DNA of 46,363 bases from NCBI GenBank assembly GCA_011174825.1, contig DUEZ01000072.1, positions 1-46,363 of the forward strand, in the 5' to 3' direction. Under the pieces are notes generated by a model that worked only from the letters and a program-made list of their open reading frames with translations, had not been told where the DNA came from and searched no databases. The position numbers and the translations under genes are program-made. Below are positions 23,702 through 33,271 of this stretch, piece after piece. Numbering within the stretch: the stretch's first letter is position 1; every line of letters starts with the position of its first letter. Source of the stretch: Anaerolineae bacterium. Its GTDB lineage: Bacteria > Chloroflexota > Anaerolineae > Anaerolineales > E44-bin32.

Positions 23702-25348
23702 ATGGAAGAATTTATCTTTGGCACGATCGCGATCGACGATCTCAAGCTTGCCCATCATCGCACATCCCGTGGCGGTATTCAGCACGCACACGAACTCGCC
23801 CCGAAAGATCCAAAGCCCGGTCACCCGGTGACGATCAGTGTTCGGGTCGCCCCTGATTTGCCCATGGATCACGTTGTCTGCTACTACACACTCGATGGGA
23901 GCGAACCGGTTGGCTCACGAGGACAGGCGAGCAACGGTTTCGCAGTTCCGTGTGAGCGAGTTGACATCCAATGGGACACCTTTTTCTGGGGATACATCAC
24001 GCACTGGCAAGTGATCCTCCTGCCTCAGCCGGAGGACACGGTCGTGCGCTATCGCATCGGGGCGTGGCAAGGAGACGGTGCCGAAACCTTCGCGGACTGG
24101 CCGGATGTAAAAGCGACAACCGATCGTACGGCGGCGGCGTTCTTTCGGGGGAAGCCGCTGAAAACCGAGTGGATTGGGAACCCCCAGGTGGGCACCACCT
24201 TCACCTATCATGTCGACCGTCTGGTGCCACCACAGTGGGCGCGCGAAGCGGTCTTTTATCAGATCTTCGTCGATCGCTTTTACCCTGGGAGGGGGGTGGA
24301 CTGGTCCCAAACCAAGGACCTCAAGGATTTTTTTGGTGGGACCCTGTGGGGCGTCACTGAGAAGCTCGACTATATCGAAGATCTAGGCGCGACCTGTATC
24401 TGGCTCAGCCCTATCTTTCCCAGCCCGACGACACATGGATATGACGCGACCGATTACCGTAATGTTGAACCAAGGATGGGTGGCGGCGATGCATTGAAGG
24501 AGCTGGTGGCCGCAGCACATGAACGCGGCATTCGGATCGTCCTTGACCTGGTCTGCAACCACATATCCAATAAACACCCCATCTTCATCGACGCCCAGAA
24601 GAACCGGCGAAGTCGGTACCGCGATTGGTTCTTCTTTGATGATCCGGATGTCGAATACCGCACCTTTTTTGGCGTGGCCACCATGCCCGAGCTCAACTTA
24701 GCTCATGAGGATGCGAAAGCTTGGATGATTGATAGCGCCCGATTCTGGCTGCGGGAGTTCGACATCGATGGCTATCGGCTGGACCATGCCAATGGGCCAG
24801 GACCGAGTTTTTGGTCGGATTTTTGGGCTGCGTGTAAAAGGGAAAAGCCGGACAGTTTTTGCTTCGGCGAGATCGTTGAACCCGCCAACGTTCTCAGGCG
24901 GTATGTGGGACGCCTGGACGGGACACTCGATTTCCTCCTCGCCGATGCCCTGCGCCGAACCTTCGCCCATGGAAAATCCAGCGAAGCGATGTTCGAGCAG
25001 TTCCTCCAAGGACATCTCTCCTATTTCGATGAGGATTTCCTGATGCTGACCTTCATCGATAATCACGATATGGACCGCTTCTTGTTCGCGGCTGGTGGAG
25101 ACAAAGAGATGCTGCGGCGAGTGGCAGAGATCCAGATGCGGCTTCCTGGAGCCCCGATTATTTACTACGGCACCGAGGTCGGGATGAGCCAGAAGGTCAG
25201 TACATCGAGTGAGCCGGGATTGGAAGCTAGTCGGATGGCCATGGTGTGGGATGACCGGCAGGATCGTGATCTGTTAGCAACCTATCAGGAGATGATCGCT
25301 GAACGATCGAATGCCAAGCCATGGACCAGGAAAGAGCCTGTGGGGTGA
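23702..25348 (+). CDS. GH13 alpha-glucosidase/neopullulanase-like enzyme, apparently lacking C-terminal domain
   Basis: A 548-residue glycoside hydrolase family 13 protein acting on alpha-1,4/1,6-glucans. Residues 1-160 form a starch-binding-type N-domain. The (beta/alpha)8 barrel follows, with REAVFYQIFVDRFYPG, VLDLVCNH, FDIDGYRLDHANG (nucleophile D361), FCFGEIVEPA (acid/base E390) and LTFIDNHDMDRF (D456). All three catalytic carboxylates are present. The reading frame ends after LLATYQEMIAERSNAKPW; related enzymes normally continue with IALRR and a ~90-residue beta domain, so this protein looks truncated. A repeat cluster begins 44 bases after the stop, which may have caused the loss. No signal peptide is seen, so it would act in the cytoplasm on imported maltodextrins. 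The ribosome-binding site is weak (GGTTGAGGC). Confidence 0.88.
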   Translation: MEEFIFGTIAIDDLKLAHHRTSRGGIQHAHELAPKDPKPGHPVTISVRVAPDLPMDHVVCYYTLDGSEPVGSRGQASNGFAVPCERVDIQWDTFFWGYITHWQVILLPQPEDTVVRYRIGAWQGDGAETFADWPDVKATTDRTAAAFFRGKPLKTEWIGNPQVGTTFTYHVDRLVPPQWAREAVFYQIFVDRFYPGRGVDWSQTKDLKDFFGGTLWGVTEKLDYIEDLGATCIWLSPIFPSPTTHGYDATDYRNVEPRMGGGDALKELVAAAHERGIRIVLDLVCNHISNKHPIFIDAQKNRRSRYRDWFFFDDPDVEYRTFFGVATMPELNLAHEDAKAWMIDSARFWLREFDIDGYRLDHANGPGPSFWSDFWAACKREKPDSFCFGEIVEPANVLRRYVGRLDGTLDFLLADALRRTFAHGKSSEAMFEQFLQGHLSYFDEDFLMLTFIDNHDMDRFLFAAGGDKEMLRRVAEIQMRLPGAPIIYYGTEVGMSQKVSTSSEPGLEASRMAMVWDDRQDRDLLATYQEMIAERSNAKPWTRKEPVG

Positions 25349-25391
25349 GGTGCAGTTTTGTGGTGCATAATCAATATGTATATGAGGGATT

Positions 25392-25490
25392 AATGTCATT
25401 CTGAGCGCCGGCAGGCGCGAAGAATCCCTGTGATTCGACGACTTCAAGGGTTTCATCATAGGGATCCTTCGCTCCGCTCAGGATGACATT
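25392..25490. repeat. Long hairpin repeat (GTCATTCTGAGCG family), copy 2
   Basis: AATGTCATTCTGAGCG (25392-25407) pairs with CGCTCAGGATGACATT (25475-25490) with one G-T wobble. An internal CGCC-ggca-GGCG mini-hairpin follows, and CGAAGAATCCCTGTGAT pairs with ATCATAGGGATCCTTCG. It has the same two-stem architecture as 15660-15757. Confidence 0.8.
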
Positions 25491-25503
25491 CCTTACCAAG
25501 TAA

Positions 25504-25537
25504 GTCATTTTGAGCGCCGACAGGCGCGAAGAATCTC
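25504..25537. repeat. Truncated copy of the GTCATTCTGAGCG repeat
   Basis: GTCATTTTGAGCGCCGACAGGCGCGAAGAATC repeats the left half of the element just upstream, with two changes. It lacks a right arm, so it is a half-copy and not a hairpin of the same size. Confidence 0.7.
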
Positions 25538-25639
25538 GTTGATAGGAGAAAAAGCTTCTTCAACAGAGAAAACAAGATCCATGCGTGCTTTATGGGGTGC
25601 ACCGACATTTGAGAGGATCAAAAAATTGGAGGCGAAGTG

Positions 25640-28600
25640 ATGAAAAGGCGGGTATTTTGGGTCGTCCTCGTGATCATGTTGATGGGCGCTTGTGCGACCC
25701 CTGAGCGAACCGCAGAACCAGCTCAACCAACCGAAGCGGAACCCACATTTGCTCCATCAGAAACGGAAGAGATCGTTGAACCCTTAGAGCGCGGGCCATT
25801 GGTGGTCGATGAGGAAAAGCTGTATGTGGCCATCATCTGGCATCAACACCAACCAGTTTATTTCAAAGATCCCGAAACCGGCGTTTACGAGAAGCCCTGG
25901 GTGCGTGTCCATGCTGCCAAGGATTACCTCGACATGGCGGCCATCCTGCAGGGGTATCCGCAAATCCACGCCACATTTAACATCACCCCCAGTCTGATCC
26001 GCCAGCTTGATGACATCAGCGCTGGGGCGAAGGATCTCTACTGGGTGCACGCTGAAATCTCGGCCGAGGAACTCTCCGATGACCAGAAACAATTCATCCT
26101 AGATCGTTTCTTTGACATCAATCCCAAGATCATCGACCGCTTCCCTCGATATCAGGAGCTTTCCCAGGCACGAGGCGAGGGGGCAATCACTGAGTGGACG
26201 GCTCAGGATTTTCGCGATTTGCAGGTATTGTTTAACTTGGCATGGACCGACCCCGATTGGCTCCTCAATGAGCCGCTCTCAAGCTTGGTCGCCAAAGGCG
26301 AGGGGTACACCGAAGAGGACAAGGTCATTGTGTTTGAGGAGCACTTGCGCCTCGTCCAGGAGGTGATCCCATTCCACGCTGAGCTGCAGCGTGTAGGTCA
26401 GATCGAGGTCACGATGACGCCCTACGCGCACCCGATCTTGCCCTTGTTGGTCGACAGTGAATTGGCGCGCATCGCGCTACCGGACGCTGACCTGCCGACG
26501 CGCTTCGTTTATGGACAAGACGCTGTGGCTCAAGTGGAGCTGGGTGTAGAACTTTACCAGGATCATTTCGGGATGGCGCCGCGTGGCATGTGGCCCGCCG
26601 AGGGATCGGTTTCGGAACGGATCCTGGCCATGGTTTCGACCGCCGGTATCCGCTGGATGGCCACCGACGAGGATGTTTTGGCGAGGAGCTTGCCTGAAAT
26701 CGCCGATTTCACACGCGATAGCGATGATACGGTCCAGCAAGCCGACGAACTCTACCGACCGTACGCCGTTCAGGGGGCGCGCGGTGATCCGATTGCCATG
26801 ATCTTCCGCGACCACTTAATCTCAGACAAGGTGGGCTTTGAGTACTCTGGAACGCCTGGGGAGCTGGCTGCCGCCGACTTCATCGAACGATTGGAGGACA
26901 TACATGCGCGGCTGAATGTGGAAGGCGCAGAAGGTCCGCACCTCGTCACCGTGCTGTTGGATGGGGAGAACGCCTGGGAGTATTACGACAACGATGGCAA
27001 GGCCTTTCTGCATGAGATGTATCGCTTACTCTCCGAGTCGGAGGATTTGGTGACCGTCACGCCATCGGAGTATCTGGATGCCCTGGTTGTGCATGGTGAG
27101 GATCTCCGCCAGATCGATACCTTGTGGGCCGGCTCGTGGATCGACGGCACCTTCAGCACATGGATCGGAGAAGAGGAGGAGAACCAGGCTTGGGAGTACC
27201 TTGGCCAGACCAGAGAAGCTTTGCGTAATGCCGCTGCAGGGCTCGATGAGGACACCTTGGAGCAAGCGATGCTCTTGATGTACATCGCCGAGGGGTCGGA
27301 TTGGTTCTGGTGGTACGGCGCGGACCAGAATTCGGGCTCGGACGAGAGTTTTGATCGTCAGTACCGCAGCTACCTGGAGCAAATCTACACGCTGATCGGG
27401 GAGGGTGTCCCGGACTTCGTACACGTGCCGATCATCGTTCAACGGTCACAGATGCCCGATCAAGAACCGCTAGACCTTCTTACAGTGAGAGCCGATGGTG
27501 TCCCCTCCGAGGGAGAGTGGAGCGACGCGGGGTATTACGAACTGACAGAAAGCGACTTGACGGGGCTCTATTATGGCTTCGACCAGGAGAACTTGTTCCT
27601 ACGGGTCGATACCCAGGAGGACTTTCGCGATGGTACCGTGCTTGGGTTCTACCTCAGCACACCGGAAAGTAGGGCAAGCAACGCGTATTCGCGTTACGGT
27701 CAGGGCAAAACGCTGCTCGGTTTTGGTGTGAAGCAGTTGATTGAGGTGACCTTTGAGGATGGTCAACCCGTTGGAAAAGTGTACGCAGCAGATGGGGCAG
27801 GCGGTTGGAGGCTGTTCGCACCTTGGATCACTCAGCTTGATACGGTCGCGGTCCGTGATGGGACCCTCGAGGTGGCGGCACCGTTTACCAGCTTCACAAC
27901 CGGCGCCCGCAGTGGAGACCGGATCAATGTGCGATTGGTCCTCAGTCAAGCCGAGACGGACATCGCTGTCCTTCCACCCGATGGCCCAGCACTGGCCGTC
28001 GTCCCGGATCTGCCGATCCCCAACGTATTTGTGGAAATCACCGACCCCGCCAATGATGATCATGGACCAGGAGATTATGTCTCTCCCAATGATCAGGTGT
28101 TCAAGCCGGGCGTGTTCGATATGACCGGAGTGACCATCGGCTACGATGACGAGGATTACATCTTCCGCGTGCAGTTCCGTGGTCCTGTGATCAACGAGTG
28201 GGGTTCCCCCAACGGTTTGAGCATCCAGACCATTGACATCTACATTGATACGGATGGAGCGGCTTCCGGGGATAGGATGTTGCTTCCGGGCCGTAACGCG
28301 GCGCTGACGGGTGACCATGCCTGGGATTACGCTATCTGGGCCGAGGGCTGGACGCCCGGCGTCTACGCGCCAAGCGAGGAGGGACCGGTGCAGATTGACT
28401 CCGGCTTTACCATTCTCACAAACCCGGGTCAACGGCGGGTGACAATCCGCGTACCGAAGAGCTTGCTCGATGGTGATCCATTCAATTGGGGGATCACGGT
28501 TGCGGTGTTGAGCCAGGAAGGGTACCCATCATCTGGGGTGTGGCGCGTCCGTGATGTGCAACTGGAGGCGGAGCAATGGCGGATTGGGGGCGGAACCGGC

Positions 28601-28753
28601 TCGCCGGCTGATACGCGCATCATGGACATCCTCTGGCCCGAAAGGAATGAGCCAACGCAGGAGACGTACCTGACAAATCAGAACCCTATCGGTGTCGATA
28701 TCGACAGCCAGGACCCGGATCAGTTCCCGCAGGTACCGATGATCATTCCGTAA
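25640..28753 (+). CDS. Secreted GH57 lipoprotein with glucodextranase-like C-terminal domain
   Basis: A 1,037-residue surface enzyme. The N-terminus KRRVFWVVLVIMLMGAC is a lipoprotein signal with the cysteine about residue 17, followed by a Pro/Glu/Thr-rich linker. Residues ~55-600 form a glycoside hydrolase family 57 domain: YVAIIWHQHQPVYF, NITPSLIRQL, MTPYAHPILPLL, the catalytic-region GMWPAEGSVSERIL and RWMATDEDVLA, and LDGENAWEYYD. GH57 members are amylopullulanases, branching enzymes or alpha-galactosidases. Residues ~610-1000 are beta-rich and match the glucodextranase C-terminal binding-domain pattern (FFRLPDAN-like NIPNVFVEITDPANDDHGPG). The ATG at 25640 has GGAGG seven bases upstream; a GTG lies immediately before it. 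The last 39 codons and the following ~36 bases are duplicated at 33455-33608. It probably degrades extracellular alpha-glucan. Confidence 0.9.
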   Translation: MKRRVFWVVLVIMLMGACATPERTAEPAQPTEAEPTFAPSETEEIVEPLERGPLVVDEEKLYVAIIWHQHQPVYFKDPETGVYEKPWVRVHAAKDYLDMAAILQGYPQIHATFNITPSLIRQLDDISAGAKDLYWVHAEISAEELSDDQKQFILDRFFDINPKIIDRFPRYQELSQARGEGAITEWTAQDFRDLQVLFNLAWTDPDWLLNEPLSSLVAKGEGYTEEDKVIVFEEHLRLVQEVIPFHAELQRVGQIEVTMTPYAHPILPLLVDSELARIALPDADLPTRFVYGQDAVAQVELGVELYQDHFGMAPRGMWPAEGSVSERILAMVSTAGIRWMATDEDVLARSLPEIADFTRDSDDTVQQADELYRPYAVQGARGDPIAMIFRDHLISDKVGFEYSGTPGELAAADFIERLEDIHARLNVEGAEGPHLVTVLLDGENAWEYYDNDGKAFLHEMYRLLSESEDLVTVTPSEYLDALVVHGEDLRQIDTLWAGSWIDGTFSTWIGEEEENQAWEYLGQTREALRNAAAGLDEDTLEQAMLLMYIAEGSDWFWWYGADQNSGSDESFDRQYRSYLEQIYTLIGEGVPDFVHVPIIVQRSQMPDQEPLDLLTVRADGVPSEGEWSDAGYYELTESDLTGLYYGFDQENLFLRVDTQEDFRDGTVLGFYLSTPESRASNAYSRYGQGKTLLGFGVKQLIEVTFEDGQPVGKVYAADGAGGWRLFAPWITQLDTVAVRDGTLEVAAPFTSFTTGARSGDRINVRLVLSQAETDIAVLPPDGPALAVVPDLPIPNVFVEITDPANDDHGPGDYVSPNDQVFKPGVFDMTGVTIGYDDEDYIFRVQFRGPVINEWGSPNGLSIQTIDIYIDTDGAASGDRMLLPGRNAALTGDHAWDYAIWAEGWTPGVYAPSEEGPVQIDSGFTILTNPGQRRVTIRVPKSLLDGDPFNWGITVAVLSQEGYPSSGVWRVRDVQLEAEQWRIGGGTGSPADTRIMDILWPERNEPTQETYLTNQNPIGVDIDSQDPDQFPQVPMIIP

Positions 28754-28789
28754 AACGCGGGATCTAAAGGCAAAAGAGTTGCGTGGAGA
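28636..28789 (+). repeat. Direct repeat, left copy: end of GH57 gene
   Basis: 154 bases comprising the last 39 codons and stop of the GH57 gene plus 36 bases of trailer. They recur at 33455-33608 with 6 mismatches (148/154). The pair encloses the three-gene cassette at 29128-33271. Divergence immediately after GGAGA in both copies defines a sharp right boundary. Confidence 0.9.
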
Positions 28790-29127
28790 TGTCGAGGTCC
28801 AGATTGAAGATTTTGTCATCTCCATCTTTGAAAACCAATACGTCATATTCGCACGACACTACCCCATCTCATAACCCTATATTTCTGTTCGGTCAAAAGC
28901 TATAATCCCACGACAGAAGGGGCCATTGGTAGATAGCTCACACCGAAACATTTCGACGTGTTGTGTGAAAACAGCGGCACGGCACGGCAGTCTTTCGCTT
29001 CGATTCCATGAGATCACCTTTTTGGCATCTACTAATGAATGCCCTGCATCTTCCTGGGTAATGAAAGGAACCCAGCCGCAGGAACAAAACGTCGGAGAGA
29101 AGCTGATCGGGTTGGCATAATAGAGTC
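28754..29127. other. Intergenic region after GH57 gene
   Basis: 374 bases with no gene recognised. GGAGATG (28785-28791) can pair with CATCTCC (28820-28826), a possible weak terminator. A TATAAT-like hexamer occurs near 28901 (GGTCAAAAGCTATAATCC) and may be part of the promoter of the cassette, but no good -35 is seen. Confidence 0.35.
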
Positions 29128-30750
29128 GTGGACATCCTAAAAACGAAACGAGCGACAGTCTTCATCGTTTTTCTCGTCCTAAGCCTCGTTGGTGGCGTTC
29201 TTGTTTATTATGGTACGCATTGGGGTCCTTGGACGGATGATGATTCGGCGGAGTATTTCGAAGCCGCTAGCAATTTCGCCTCGGGACGCGGATTGGTCCT
29301 GGTAAGGGCTTCCGGCGCTGTGAGACCCCTTTCATCACGCCCGCCTTTTTATTCCGTGATCTTGAGCATCGGTCCTTCGATCGGCGTCGATATCTTCACA
29401 TTTGCTCGCTGGCTTGACATCCTCCTCTTTGGTGGGTTTCTCCTGCTTTTAGGGCTCTTCACCTATCATCTCTTAGGTCATTTGTTATTATCCTCCATCC
29501 TTGTTGTGGTCTTTTTGGTCTCTCCAACGTTTCTCAGCAGCTTCACCTCTGGCTTGGCTGAGCCCATATTTTTCGTGCTAGGGATATCAAGTTTTTTCCT
29601 TCTCATCTCCTACCTTCAGACCGGTCGACGTCTAGCATTGGTCGGCTCCTCGATCTTAGCGGGGTTATCTCTTCTCACACGATTGAGCAGCATGGCCGTT
29701 GTCGGGGTTGGAATCATTGGCCTGGTCTTTTTCGACTCGCGACGCTTATCACATCGTTTCAAGGACGCTGTTATCTTCGGCTTGGTCAGCGTACTGATGT
29801 TGGTCCCCTGGCTCTACACTGTGTACAGTGGGGGAGAAACGGCCGGGATTTATCAATTTAATTTCGACAGCTTGTGGGATCGGCTTGAGCCAGTACGCAT
29901 GGGTTTTGTGGACTATGGTTGGAGGTTGCTGCCATACAGTGCATACCTTCCCGAATTACCGTACCGTGTGAAGCTTGGTTTGCTTGTGATCATTGGTTTG
30001 GTACCCCTGGTGCTCCTTGGGGCGGTCCTAAGGCGAAAAAGGGGAGAAAGGATCATGATGAGGCAAGATCCTTTCCTCCAAGTTGTTGGCATCTTTTCGT
30101 TCTTCACCTTGGCTTATGTCTTTGTATTCCTATTCTCATACCTGTTCATGCACATCCCACGCGCTTTGGTGAATCAGCGACATCTCTCGCCGATTGAACT
30201 GGGAGCCATCGTCGCCCTATTCACACTTGGAATGTATCTCATCGAGGCCTTTCATTGGCCCAAATGGATGACTGTGCTGCCGGTCTTCCTCGCATTGGGG
30301 CTGGTGATCCCGAATATTCAAGCTGGCGCGGAGTTACTTTCTGCCCTCCACGATGAAGGTAAGGGCCATACGAGAGAGTATTGGCATCGGTCGGAGTTGA
30401 TGGAAGCCCTCACAGAGTTTCCGCAGGATGTTCCTTTAATCAGCAACGAAGTTGAAGCCATCATCTTGTGGGCCGATCACCGAGCTTACCGCATCCCCGA
30501 ACTCTGGGACAGGACGTACGTCGAACCGTTCAAGCCATTCGGGGCAGATCCAGACGATCCTGTCCAAGAAATATTCCGCGACCAAAGAGCCGCGCTGGTG
30601 CTGTTCGATACTGTATATTGGCAATTCTGGGAAATCTATGAGGGCAAAGCCGATCAGCGGTGGGATGTCTTTGTCGAAGGCTTATATCCCTATATCGAAG
30701 CCACGGATGGCACCATTTATTTTTATGAGACTTATCCGGGAGGGCAATAA
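29128..30750 (+). CDS. GT-C-type membrane glycosyltransferase (GT39/ArnT-like)
   Basis: A 540-residue polytopic membrane protein with about eleven helices. The first outer loop carries TDDDSAEYFEAASNFASGRG, the acidic catalytic loop of GT-C enzymes that use polyprenyl-phosphate sugars, followed by RPPFYSVILSIGP. The C-terminal ~150 residues are a soluble periplasmic domain (WADHRAYRIPELWDRTYVEP). Enzymes of this type glycosylate lipids or proteins on the outer face of the membrane. The GTG start at 29128 has only a weak GAG upstream. It begins the cassette that also encodes a methyltransferase-GT2 fusion and a methyltransferase, consistent with polyprenyl-phosphate-sugar supply (GT2) and use (GT-C). 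Confidence 0.82.
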   Translation: MDILKTKRATVFIVFLVLSLVGGVLVYYGTHWGPWTDDDSAEYFEAASNFASGRGLVLVRASGAVRPLSSRPPFYSVILSIGPSIGVDIFTFARWLDILLFGGFLLLLGLFTYHLLGHLLLSSILVVVFLVSPTFLSSFTSGLAEPIFFVLGISSFFLLISYLQTGRRLALVGSSILAGLSLLTRLSSMAVVGVGIIGLVFFDSRRLSHRFKDAVIFGLVSVLMLVPWLYTVYSGGETAGIYQFNFDSLWDRLEPVRMGFVDYGWRLLPYSAYLPELPYRVKLGLLVIIGLVPLVLLGAVLRRKRGERIMMRQDPFLQVVGIFSFFTLAYVFVFLFSYLFMHIPRALVNQRHLSPIELGAIVALFTLGMYLIEAFHWPKWMTVLPVFLALGLVIPNIQAGAELLSALHDEGKGHTREYWHRSELMEALTEFPQDVPLISNEVEAIILWADHRAYRIPELWDRTYVEPFKPFGADPDDPVQEIFRDQRAALVLFDTVYWQFWEIYEGKADQRWDVFVEGLYPYIEATDGTIYFYETYPGGQ

Positions 30751-31015
30751 CCCGCGGTTTACTTCGAGGTTAATCCGCCGCAAAACATAGCCAGTTATTC
30801 GTTAGGAGTCCTCATATACGATCTGATACAAACTTGGCAGGACAATCCGTCACAACACCTGTATCCGTTTCCCGATCTTCGTCTTGCGCGGCATGATGGA
30901 TTGCACGCTTGCTGGTCTGACCGCCATGAAGTGAAGAGAAGACGTCGCTGATGGCGAATAGGAAGAACGATTGTTATAGCTAGAGTACCTAGCGCGGATA
31001 GGAAAGAGGACGCTT

Positions 31016-32479
31016 GTGTTGATATCACCCAACACGCTATTCAATCGGAGCGATCCTTCGTTCCGGGAATATCAATTGCGTCGGACCCAACATTGGGACG
31101 AGGTGGCCGACCTGCTCGAACATTGGAGAGGTTGGGGAGGTGCGTATCACAAACGACTCGAACGGGTGTATGCGTACCTCGTTCCCCCAAACAAACGAAT
31201 ACTCGAACTTGGCTGCGGCGAAGGCCATCTGCTAGCTGCACTTAACCCGAGTACAGGTTTCGGTGTTGACCTTTCATCCAAGATGCTTCATAGAGCCAAG
31301 AAGTTGCATCCAGGATTGATCTTCGTTCAAGCCGATGGACATTCCCTCCCGCTCGATGGCACCTTTGATGTCGTCATCCTCTCCGATCTCATGAATGAAT
31401 TATGGGATATACAGGCGGTCTTAAAGGAAATTCGGCGTATCGTTCACCCTCGCACGCGAATGATCATCAATTCATATAGCCGTATGTGGGAGATTCCACT
31501 TGCCCTCGCCGAGAAGCTGGGTTTGGCAAAACCCAATCTGAGCCTTAACTGGTTGACAGTTCAGGATGCCCTCAATCTTCTCGATCTCGAAGGGTTTGAA
31601 CCTATTCGATATTGGGAGGAGATCCTGTTTCCTCTTCCCATTCCGTTTCTTTCAACGTTTTTTAATCATGTGCTTGTCCGTTTATTTCCTTTTCGCCTTC
31701 TTGCATTAACCAACTTTATTGTTGCTCGCCCCACACAAGCTGCTAGCTTTGAACGAGGTGAGCCTACCGTCTCGGTTGTCATCCCGGCCCGGAATGAGGC
31801 CGGGAACATCACGGAAATCTTTAGGCGTACGCCGGAAATGGGAGGGGGAACGGAGCTGGTCTTCGTGGAGGGTCACTCGACAGACAGCACCTATGAAGTC
31901 ATCGAACGTGAGATCGTCGAGAATCCGCAACGCGCCAGTCTATTGGTTCGTCAGTCCGGTGAGGGCAAGGGCGATGCGGTCAGAATCGGTTTCGACAAAG
32001 CCTCGGGTGACATTCTGCTTATCCTAGATGCTGACTTAACCGTTCCGCCAGAAGATCTACTCCGTTTCTATGAGGTGTTGTGTACAGGGAAAGGGGATTT
32101 CGTCAATGGTGTGCGCCTAGTTTATCCCATGGAAGACGAAGCCATGCGTTTCTTCAACCTCATTGGGAACAAATTCTTCAGCTTCGCGTTCTCTTGGCTC
32201 ATTGGTCAAAATATTAAAGACACACTGTGTGGGACGAAAGGTTTATGGAAGCAGGATTATGAAGTCATCGCCGCTAATCGCGATTACTTTGGTGATTTTG
32301 ACCCATTTGGTGATTTTGACTTGATTTTAGGCGCTGCCCGGTTGACCATGAAGATCGTGGACCTCCCCATACGCTATCGGAAGAGATCGTATGGGAAGAC
32401 GAATATTCGGCGCTGGGAACACGGGTTGTTGCTATTAAGAATGCTCCTTTTTGCTGCACATCGGATGAAATTTATATAG
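31016..32479 (+). CDS. Fusion of SAM-dependent methyltransferase and GT2 dolichyl-phosphate-mannose-synthase-like glycosyltransferase
   Basis: A 487-residue two-domain protein. Residues 1-235 are a class I methyltransferase with motif I RILELGCGEGHLL (61-73), an acidic post-motif GVDLSSKML and FDVVILSDLMNELW. Residues 250-487 are a GT2 transferase: TVSVVIPARNEAGNI, VEGHSTDSTYEVI, GKGDAVRIGFDKASGD and the metal-binding ILDADLT (337-342), ending in IRYRKRSYGKTNI. This GT2 set resembles polyprenyl-phosphate mannose/glucose synthases, so it may make the lipid-linked sugar used by the GT-C enzyme upstream. The GTG at 31016 is preceded by AAGAGGA. The domain boundary has no linker break or frameshift, so the fusion is genuine in this sequence. 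Acceptor and sugar are unknown. Confidence 0.85.
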   Translation: MLISPNTLFNRSDPSFREYQLRRTQHWDEVADLLEHWRGWGGAYHKRLERVYAYLVPPNKRILELGCGEGHLLAALNPSTGFGVDLSSKMLHRAKKLHPGLIFVQADGHSLPLDGTFDVVILSDLMNELWDIQAVLKEIRRIVHPRTRMIINSYSRMWEIPLALAEKLGLAKPNLSLNWLTVQDALNLLDLEGFEPIRYWEEILFPLPIPFLSTFFNHVLVRLFPFRLLALTNFIVARPTQAASFERGEPTVSVVIPARNEAGNITEIFRRTPEMGGGTELVFVEGHSTDSTYEVIEREIVENPQRASLLVRQSGEGKGDAVRIGFDKASGDILLILDADLTVPPEDLLRFYEVLCTGKGDFVNGVRLVYPMEDEAMRFFNLIGNKFFSFAFSWLIGQNIKDTLCGTKGLWKQDYEVIAANRDYFGDFDPFGDFDLILGAARLTMKIVDLPIRYRKRSYGKTNIRRWEHGLLLLRMLLFAAHRMKFI

Positions 32480-32500
32480 ATCCGTTCAAGGATCAACCTA

Positions 32501-33271
32501 ATGATCCGCTCTTGGCTTACTCACCCCCTAACTCGCGGCCTAGATCTTGATGATCCGCAAACGACCATTCTTCGCAAGCGTATTCTTGAAGAAAAGGCCT
32601 TTCTCAATAAGCTGTACCGTCAATGGTACGGTTTGTTATTAAACTCGTTAGGGGAAGGCACCTATCCCATTCTTGAGATTGGTAGTGGCGCCGGTTTTCT
32701 TCACGAGCGTCTTCCTGATCTGATCACCTCGGACACCATCTATCTCCCTTGGCTGGCTCTTGTCCTAGATGCAGTGCATTTACCGGTTCACGATCAATCG
32801 CTCGATGCGATTGTTATGACGAACGTCCTGCATCACATGCGAGACGTTGAGAGTTTCTTTGTTGAGGCAACCCGTTCCATTCGGGTTGGCGGGTGGATCG
32901 CGATGATTGAGCCCTGGAAGACACCGTGGTCGATGCTCATCTATTCCCACCTTCACCATGAGCCGTTTGATCCTCAGAGGCAGGCATGGCGTTTGGATTC
33001 CGCAGGTCCATTAACGACCGCAAACGGTGCCTTACCTTGGATTCTGTTTGAACGGGATCGAGAAAAATTTTTAGCCTCCTTTCCAAAGTGGGACATTGAA
33101 ACTATCCAACTGATTACACCGTTCTGCTATCTGCTGTCGGGAGGGATGTCTCTGCGTTCATTGATGCCCGGTTGGAGCTATACATTCTGTTCTTGGATCG
33201 AAGGCGTTCTTCAGCCCTGGATGCATACTTGGGCGATGTTTGCCAGGATCGTTCTGAAGAGATTGCCCTAA
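32501..33271 (+). CDS. Class I SAM-dependent methyltransferase
   Basis: A 256-residue methyltransferase. Motif I is PILEIGSGAGFLHERL (about 56-71), then LDAVHLPVHDQSLDAIVMTN with VLHHMRD as the motif IV region and GGWIAMIEPWKTPWS after it. It resembles methyltransferases in polysaccharide or lipid-glycan clusters. It starts 21 bases after the fusion gene on the same strand, so it is probably co-transcribed. A Shine-Dalgarno-like AAGGAT lies about twelve bases before the ATG. The substrate is not identifiable from sequence. Confidence 0.85.
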   Translation: MIRSWLTHPLTRGLDLDDPQTTILRKRILEEKAFLNKLYRQWYGLLLNSLGEGTYPILEIGSGAGFLHERLPDLITSDTIYLPWLALVLDAVHLPVHDQSLDAIVMTNVLHHMRDVESFFVEATRSIRVGGWIAMIEPWKTPWSMLIYSHLHHEPFDPQRQAWRLDSAGPLTTANGALPWILFERDREKFLASFPKWDIETIQLITPFCYLLSGGMSLRSLMPGWSYTFCSWIEGVLQPWMHTWAMFARIVLKRLP

